Notes under the pieces: model-generated
Seen by the model: the letters and a program-made list of their open reading frames with translations, nothing else
Told to the model about the DNA's origin: nothing
The model's database searches: none
Shown: in pieces, positions 57,402-64,000 of the stretch
Layout: each line of letters starts with the position of its first letter
How positions within the stretch are numbered: the first letter of the stretch is position 1
From: Apiospora phragmitis
Lineage: Eukaryota; Ascomycota; Sordariomycetes; Amphisphaeriales; Apiosporaceae
DNA length: 64,000 nt
Direction: 5' to 3'
Assembly (NCBI GenBank): GCA_038363925.1
Contig: JAQQWL010000004.1
Location: 1,922,001-1,986,000 of the forward strand
Position numbers and translations under genes: made by a program

Positions 57402-59484
57402 TTTATATAACGTATTGTTGAATCTTGGAGGAAGGCAATCCCTTCATAGAATCTGTATCTGACATCAGGAATACACGGGCATGTTATTAATTATACGAAT
57501 TTCCAATGTAACCGCGGGGGTTTCCACCGCCCCACCTGCCACTGATAACATCCATGAAACGGCATGCAATTCCTTCCAGCTTCGAGTTCGAGTAAGTCAA
57601 ACCACCTACCTACTTACTCTTAGAATGAAAAGCTGATATACATTCAGGGAGTATTGAATATACTGGGAATGAACACATCTCTGTGGCTTCGTCGTTTTGT
57701 GGCTTCGTCGTGTAGGCTTCCCGGTCGATTCATCAAATAAACATCTGGAATGGATATTATACTACAGGGAGGGGGATAAGCACATCACCGGTCAAGTTGC
57801 TCCGTCGATGGAGTTCAAAACGAATATTGAAGTCCCTACAGAACAGGGAAACCTTCGATGTTCCTGGAGGAGTATATCCCCCCTCGTCCTTACTCACAAA
57901 GCCACGCCTGGTACCTGTTATGTCCACGTGGGAATGGCCACTTGACGATTCATGAAATTGTCAACAATTTTGCTCCGGACACCCGCAAGAGCCAGCTGTT
58001 GAGCCTGCGAACTACCACTGCTTGTAGCCCCAACACCACTTGTTAGCTCCCACAAACCGGCTCATCTTTGACGAACGCCTACATGGGACGGTGCCGGCTT
58101 TTTAAATGGAATTGCTACTCTAATCTCTGGATGGCGTAATCTAGTCCAGGGAAATTTCCTTAGCGTCCTAGGTCTCGAAACCAGCCTTCTGTTTACTTTG
58201 TCCTCATAGTAGACAGGATATGCCTGTCATGCCCCTTATTGCTACAATGTGCTTTACTGAAATCGCTGTTATTATGGGTACCAGCTCTACAGACGCAAGA
58301 AACTGGACTGGAACGGAATTACTGACAACATGATAACCACATGTAGCAACCCACACGGAAGAGCTGAGAACAGAACTGCTAGTACCCATTAAGTCAACAA
58401 GACATGATCATCGACACATTTAGGGACAAAACGACGGGAATACGGGACTATCAATCTTCACTGCTCGACATAATCTAGGCATCGGTAGTGCAAGTAGGCA
58501 GTCCATCGCCAAAGCAGATTTCCAGAGCGGTGCACCTCAGGAGCGTTAGATCACTGCCCAGCCATGTCATGTATCCAATACACCATCGTCACTGCTAACC
58601 ACAAACAGCAGGCCCTAGCCAATCCCAATTGACTTGTACATACGTTCGGGTGGCCATACCGACGAAACGTCCTTACACCCGAATATTGATCCTCTTCGAG
58701 CTAGCATTCCAACTACTGCAGCCACCGAATGAACGTGTGCAGGTCCCAGCGTCGTACGATATATGGGGAAGAAGCTGACCTCGTGCCAATTACAAGCTGA
58801 GGCAGCTATGCTTTCAGGGCTCTATAGGGTTCAACGGTGCTGGCGGGTTGAGCGGAGACCCCGCATTTCCCCGGCTCTTTTTTATTAGTCTGATGTGACA
58901 TCCATCCATCCGTGTGGTCTTTTCTTCGCGTCTCCTTACATCGCAGGGGTGACCGACTAACTAACAGCCCTTTCGTCCTGGCCAACCCGATCCTGACCAA
59001 TCCTGGGCTTCGCCGTAAGGCCATTGCTCTATCGCTCTTACAGTTGCGGTCGGAGGCTCTCAACAGAATTCGTATCTAGTGGCTAGTTTCCACGAGGGAA
59101 ACGTTTCCGAGTGGACCATCTATCTACCTGTCCCAGGTTGCACTCCTCCCAGGCACACGGATCGCCAACACCCATAATACTAGCAGACGCTGCAAGAACA
59201 AGTGATGAGCGACTCGTGCATACCTGGGGAGGAGCATTGGCTAGTGATCTAGAGCGAGCTTCTATGAGCCCTACGAACATGGGGTCCCAGCCAGTCGGGG
59301 TCAGGGCACTCGGCGTCGTGTATATATCACTTATAGACCTCCATATCCCCAGGCCTGGTGATGGTTCCAATGAAAGCCGTTTCACCTTCAAGACCCCCAG
59401 TTCTGAAAGTGTCTACTGTATCAAGAACCTTGAGGCCTTACATTCCACCTAGTCACAGCCGACTACACAGACAAATCCAGAAAA
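57402..59484. other. Intergenic, no gene seen
   Basis: 2.1 kb between divergent genes. Contains a direct duplication of TGTGGCTTCGTCGT (57682-57695 and 57698-57711). Short ORFs at 57.7-58.0 kb start with TTG and match nothing I know. Confidence 0.5.
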
Positions 59485-60828
59485 ATGGCGACCAACAGTG
59501 AAAGTATGTTCTCTCCCTGACCGCTGCCCGCCTGACTCTTTGATCCATTCGTTTCTAACCAATATTTGGGAGTACCAGATGGCTACGTTAGCCACGAATA
59601 CCTGGACAAGGACCTCGGAGCTGCACCTGCGCTCAACAAAATCCGCACAGCGGGAGCGGTATCTCTATCACCGGAGCTATTCGAGAAGCTGTACCTGCAA
59701 CCTCGGGAGTCAGCAGGAAAGAGCGGCATCCGCCATTACTTGGGCAACCCTACTCCTATGTAAGTGAACATAATAAACCCGAGGAGAAAGCAATTCCATA
59801 AAAAAGCCAACTAACAGCTCTCTACCATGAAGTGGTCTAATTGGGTTCCTGCTTTGCCTCACGCCGCTGTCGAATATCCTCATGGGATGGCATGGCGCCG
59901 GCCCCTATCTTGGTCTCGCTGCCAGTACGTATTATCATTACTCGAGAACCCCGGAAACGAATATGGGACACAATCCCAAGAATCCGACATCTGGAAAAAC
60001 CCTCTGGGAAAAAGAATATACATATATGGCTCGCTAACTTGACGCTCAATAGTGGGTGCTTACTTCTTCTTTGGCGGTGGTATGATGACAGTCTGCGGAG
60101 TCTTTGAGGTATGTGTATAATCCGAATGATGGCCCTGATCCTCAGGCTTCGACTTCTTCGCGTGATTCTGATCTTGCAATAGCTTATCTGCGGCAACACG
60201 TTTCCGGCCGCGGTATTCACAAGTTTCGGTAAGTCATACAAGCGATCCATCTCCCCCTTTCGATAACCTGGCTCTAACAAGGAGTTCTCAGGCGCCTTCT
60301 GGTTGACCTACGCCGTGACGCTACAAGATGGAGTCTATGGCATCGTCAAGGGCTACCCGAACCAGGCAGCTTTCATGAATGAGTTCGGTAAGTACTTATT
60401 TGCCTATTCATTCTCCCTTACTGCCTCCCCTCCCCAAAAATCAAAGCATATGCAAACTAACTTCGAACGAAACCAACCCTACAGCGTACATCCTCCTCTG
60501 GATGGGCTTCCTCTGCTTCTTCTTCATGATCGCGGCGCTGCGGACCAACATGGCCTTCGTCGCCCTCTTCCTCTGGCTCCTGATGACCTTCGTCTGCCTC
60601 GCCGGCGCCTTCTTCCAGACGTACAACGGCGCCGCCGCCCTCGCGGGCCGCCTGCAGGTCGCCGGCGGCGCCTTCGCCTTCCTCGCTTGTATTGTGGGCT
60701 GGTGGATCCTGCTGAGCCTGCTGCTCGCCTCCGTCGACTTCCCCGTCCAGCTGCCGCTCGGCGACCTGACGGGCATCGTGCCTGGATACAAGAGCCGGCA
60801 TGCTAAGGGGGAGGCGTCCATGGTCTAA
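59485..60828 (+). CDS. GPR1/FUN34/YaaH (AceTr) family acetate transporter
   Basis: Seven exons: 59485-59503, 59579-59759, 59833-59924, 60053-60108, 60183-60228, 60292-60387 and 60485-60828; 277 aa, frame intact. The cytosolic head (residues 1-65) ends in the family signature NPTPIGLIGF, joined across intron 2. Six hydrophobic spans follow: IGFLLCLTPLSNILMGW, GAYFFFGGGMMTVCGVFE, GNTFPAAVFTSFGAFWLTYA, AYILLWMGFLCFFFMIAAL, MAFVALFLWLLMTFVCLAGA and AFAFLACIVGWWILLSLLLA. Conserved bits include FGG, GNTFP and SFGAFWL. Members move acetate or succinate with protons across the plasma membrane (yeast Ady2, Aspergillus AcpA) or act in ammonium export. High intron density fixes exon borders well because each phase agrees. 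Confidence 0.9.
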
Positions 60829-61228
60829 GAAGGGCCTGAAAATTGACCGATTGGGACTTCAATCTACTGGCTAAGGAAGTTTTGTCGACCGAAAAGATAG
60901 GAAGAGAGAACATTGTCGAGGTATGGCGATTGTATGGGAAGGTGGCTTTCCAATAGGTCAGCAACAGCGAGCGCTTTGATTCTCTGCATTCAGGCTCATT
61001 CTACTGTTCCTGCTTTCAAGGAGGGGGAAAGAAAGGAAAGGGAGATTACCCACAGAGAGATGTCTTGGGAAAGCCACACGTAACAAACCACTAAAAGGAT
61101 AATATGGTATGCTGTTCATGGGGGTTGACTGTCTGATCCATGACCCAGTTGACTCCAATACCGAAGTATAAAAATTACTTGTCATTGGCGGGCGGTGAAT
61201 ACTTCCCTATAGTACTGCAGTATCTTGC
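60829..61228. other. Convergent intergenic region
   Basis: 3' flanks of the acetate transporter and the DUF3176 gene. Nothing else seen. Confidence 0.5.
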
Positions 61229-62539
61229 TTACTCGTCCGCTTCGAGCAATGAGTCCACGTCAACATCCGGCTTATTCTGATGTACGGGCTGGTAGTGGCC
61301 AGGCCCGCCGTAGTCAACGACGTTGCTCAGGACCACATCTGACAATATGGAGTCAGAAGACATGTTCCTTCTAAGGCACGAAGAGTCGACTGCGCCATAA
61401 TGGTGATTCAAATTGGACAGGCCATTGTCTTGTGAGATATAACGTGTGTCACTACTCATAAACCCTGGCCTAATGGGGGTACCCCATCTGGGCGTGAGTA
61501 TCTGCATGGGTTCTGATTGAACTTCACTTTCAGAAAGTCGATTGTTGTCGATGGAAGCGTTGTATGTCCTCAGGCAAGGATACAGACAACATACCGCTGC
61601 AACCTTATCTTTCGCGGTCGTTGGGGATTGCCCCTTTGCAAGGAAGGTAGCGTTGACGTAAGCCCATCTAGATATTTCTCTGAGTTCTGGTGTGAAAAGA
61701 TCTCCCAGCCAGGCGAGATCGTGGGTCCCTTTAATTACGGCCTCTACCGTTGTTGATGAACCAAAAACACCATACTCTTCAGGGATGTTTTTCAAGTGGA
61801 TGGTCGGGCCGTTCGGCTTCTCCAATACATAAGCAAGTGAGGAAATATCGATACATTTGCTGCACATTCCGACCGTGGAGTGTGCGATGTTCAGTGTGTC
61901 CCTTTGGCCTTCATCAAAGAACGTGCAGTTTCCCGTGGTGCAGGTTGCGCTTATCCGATTTTCCACACCGTCAGTGACCGTTACGGCCGATAATATGGAA
62001 GCCACCAAGTCCTGTGTAGGCCAACCCGTTTCATTTCTCTCAAAAGCACCCCGACGTGGAACGTAGTGGGCAAAGGGCAACATTGCGTTTCGGCCCGGAA
62101 GCACGAACCAACAATCGGTTGTGCTGCTGGCTTGCTGAACAAAGGGGCCGATGAGAAACGACGCGAGCAAGACGACGATGGCTGCGAGTGCTGCAACATC
62201 TCTAAGTATAACGGTAGAAAGGAGGGATATTGCGCCGAGGGTGCCACGACTACCGGCATCGAACTGCTGCAAATGGGATAGAGGGCGCTGGCGTTCTTCC
62301 GTGTACCACTCCCATTTTCTCTGGGAGATGATCTGGGAGGCGAGGATGACCAATGTAGCGCGAAGGATAGTCGAGAGGACGGCAAGGAGGGCGTTGAAGC
62401 TGAGGTTATAGCCCCAGTCTGGAACCGGCATGTTGTTGTTCAGCTCAAGTAAGGCTGCGATAGCGGTGAAAAGACCAAAGGCAAGGATGACAAAGAGGAT
62501 TTCCCATATCCAGACGCGAAAGATGTGGTAACGTTGCAT
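61229..62539 (-). CDS. DUF3176 family membrane protein
   Basis: Single exon, 436 aa, minus strand. Hydrophobic spans near residues 9-33 (IWEILFVILAFGLFTAIAAL), 45-68 and 108-135 (ALAAIVVLLASFLIGPFVQQ). Between them lies the DUF3176 signature: YNLSFNALLAVLSTILRATL, SQIISQRKWEWYTEERQRPL and FDAGSRGTLGAISLL. A cysteine-containing extracellular-like region follows (CTTGNCTFFDEGQ, CSKCIDISSLAYV). Function unknown; the family is expanded in filamentous fungi. Relatives I know of are longer and have a further membrane span near the C-terminus, which is missing here; the tail is hydrophilic and acidic (VDVDSLLEADE). It could be a genuine short form or a truncated one. Confidence 0.75.
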   Translation of the reverse strand: MQRYHIFRVWIWEILFVILAFGLFTAIAALLELNNNMPVPDWGYNLSFNALLAVLSTILRATLVILASQIISQRKWEWYTEERQRPLSHLQQFDAGSRGTLGAISLLSTVILRDVAALAAIVVLLASFLIGPFVQQASSTTDCWFVLPGRNAMLPFAHYVPRRGAFERNETGWPTQDLVASILSAVTVTDGVENRISATCTTGNCTFFDEGQRDTLNIAHSTVGMCSKCIDISSLAYVLEKPNGPTIHLKNIPEEYGVFGSSTTVEAVIKGTHDLAWLGDLFTPELREISRWAYVNATFLAKGQSPTTAKDKVAAVCCLYPCLRTYNASIDNNRLSESEVQSEPMQILTPRWGTPIRPGFMSSDTRYISQDNGLSNLNHHYGAVDSSCLRRNMSSDSILSDVVLSNVVDYGGPGHYQPVHQNKPDVDVDSLLEADE

Positions 62540-63659
62540 CTTGAAGTGCTGTATCGTGATGATATAAGCGTCAAGTATCGGTTCCTGTCTTTGCTAGATC
62601 TACAGTCCAAGTAAACCAACAAGTCCTTGAGATAGACGCTCGACTACTTAGATTTAAGCTTTCGTAACAAGATGAATAGCCGTAGTAGAGACGCACGAAA
62701 GACTTTAAAGAGAGCTCTTATAGGTAATAAACAATATGCAACAGTTCAGGCACACGGCTGTATACCAGCCGCAAGGTGGTTCTGGGTAAGCCTAATGACT
62801 TCATAGGTAGGATGGTGACTAAACGTATAAGGCTCTGGGCCTACGGACGAATATGAACTCACTGCTCCTGTTCGGAGCCAGAATGCAGGACAAACAAGAT
62901 GTTGTAGAACACGAGAGAGGATAGGGTGACTCGTCCATGCCGTGGTTCTTAGTCCGATAGGTGTGTGTGGTGGCACGACAGCCTTATTTATAGTATTGAA
63001 ACGGCTACATAGCCCGCCCCTGATAGGGGGTCACCTCCACCTGTTGACGTAGCAAGACTGAAAAAAAGAAAGGAAAAAGAAACAGGTTTGAGTTTGCAGT
63101 CAACCATTCAATGCCAGCCACTCAACGTGGTTCTCGGAACTGCACCGTCTGGCGCTGCTTTGCCTGACACGTTTTCACAGGTCACAAGGCTGGTTTACTT
63201 GCTTCACCGCACCAGACAGTATGCCGCGACGCTCCCTCTACTGTTTCAATCGCTATCAAGTGACGCCACATACAGTGAGCAAGACGGCCACAAAGCCAGA
63301 CAATCACAGGAGGCAGAGGAAGAAGGAACCGCCGACTTGGTGTTCAGGCTGTTCATAACCTAGAAGGCGCTCACATTATTAAACCATCTTGTCTATAATA
63401 CACATGATGTACATCTGATTTGACATATTGTACACGGCTCCTCCCAACGCCAAAGGAGGGAAATCATGAGTCCCCCCCAGATACAATGTCGTCGTCGTCG
63501 CCCCTAGGCCAGCCTCGCAAAAGGCAACCAACATCGATAGTGTATGTTCATGTAGTCTCGTGATCTTTCAAATATACCACCGCACCACGTCACACATCTA
63601 TTTTATCCATTGACTCATTCATTGGTCGTCTGGTGAATAAAAGTAAGTGAAGATTTGAA
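62540..63659. other. Intergenic, no gene seen
   Basis: 5' flank of the DUF3176 gene and 3' flank of MPP alpha. Small ORFs on both strands lack recognisable content. Confidence 0.5.
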
Positions 63660-64000
63660 TCACCTCCTACCGAGGCCCCATCTATAGATTCTCTCCTGCA
63701 TCTCTTCCCACGTCATCCTCTTGGCAGAGGTCGTGGTGGGGTCATAAGCTTCCTGCAGAACGACGGTCGGAGAGCCACTACCCTTGCCGGCGTTTACGGT
63801 GACGCCGCCGAGAACTTCGCTAGCGACGCGGCAGAGGTCTTCCACCGTCAAGCTTTCGATCTTGTGGCACATATCCTGCACGGGGATCTTGCGGCCGTGG
63901 ACCTGAACTTGCCTGCCCAGATCCTCGAGTTCCACCATGCGGCTCTCCAGGTTCATCAGGAGACTCGACCGCAGCTGGTTTTTGGCGCGCATCACCTCCG
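63660..64000 (-). CDS. MAS2: Mitochondrial processing peptidase alpha subunit, C-terminal part only
   Basis: The minus strand enters the window in frame ([20 protein letters not shown]) and ends at TGA 63660-63662. The visible 110 or so residues hold the M16-family C-terminal block [20 protein letters not shown], then the helix [19 protein letters not shown], and the tail [16 protein letters not shown]. This matches the alpha subunit (substrate-binding, glycine-rich-loop partner) rather than the catalytic beta subunit. The zinc-site region and glycine-rich loop lie outside the window. It cleaves presequences in the matrix. Confidence 0.9.
   Translation of the reverse strand, partial: EVMRAKNQLRSSLLMNLESRMVELEDLGRQVQVHGRKIPVQDMCHKIESLTVEDLCRVASEVLGGVTVNAGKGSGSPTVVLQEAYDPTTTSAKRMTWEEMQERIYRWGLGRR

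Overview
The window looks like nuclear DNA of a filamentous ascomycete (Pezizomycotina, most likely a Sordariomycete). Genes carry several short introns (about 50-270 nt) with GTAAGT-like donors. Families typical of moulds are present: NoxR, DUF5672, DUF3176, DUF4112 and a GPR1/FUN34/YaaH acetate carrier. I cannot name the genus from sequence alone.

Layout. 0.6-7.6 kb: two divergently oriented DUF5672 glycosyltransferase-like genes about 2.3 kb apart, a possible small novel gene between them, and a short-chain dehydrogenase. 8.85-10.7 kb: noxR (p67phox-like activator of NADPH oxidases), followed by a 6.1-kb stretch with no gene I can support. 16.8-21.8 kb: copper chaperone for SOD1, mitochondrial ribosomal protein uL13m, and uricase. 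24.8-35.5 kb: a Rictor/Ste16-type TORC2 subunit, a bifunctional thiamine-biosynthesis enzyme (HMP-P kinase plus TenA/THI-4), and the DEAD-box helicase DBP2. 36.5-45.0 kb: cohesin SMC3, a mitochondrial-type cysteine synthase, an unrecognised mitochondrial protein and bL19m (IMG1). 45.7-54.5 kb: SWD2, SRP9/SRP21, ribonucleotide reductase small subunit, SDHAF4 and a DUF4112 protein. 55.9-64 kb: an intron-containing tRNA-Val(CAC), a ketopantoate reductase, the acetate carrier, a DUF3176 membrane protein and the 3' end of mitochondrial processing peptidase alpha.

Functionally this is mostly a core housekeeping region. Several genes serve mitochondria (uL13m, bL19m, SDHAF4, MPP alpha, cysteine synthase, the unknown protein at 42.6-43.9 kb). 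A second theme is S phase and chromosomes (SMC3, RNR2, SWD2). ACGCGT (MCB) sites cluster around RNR2 and one lies upstream of SMC3, suggesting shared MBF-type control.

The most important observation is technical. Nine genes carry twelve apparent single-base frameshifts, ten of them missing bases, mostly in runs of C or G. In every case restoring one base per site gives an open frame whose total length is a multiple of three across all exons. In deeply conserved genes (SMC3, Rictor, THI20, CCS1, cysteine synthase, SDHAF4) this points to consensus-sequence indel errors rather than mass pseudogenisation. Automated gene models in this window will therefore be truncated or split. I found no convincing new multi-gene system. 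The best candidates for undescribed genes are the small two-exon ORF at 2636-3154, the frameshifted ORF at 20408-20697 and the membrane-segment ORF at 22557-22985.
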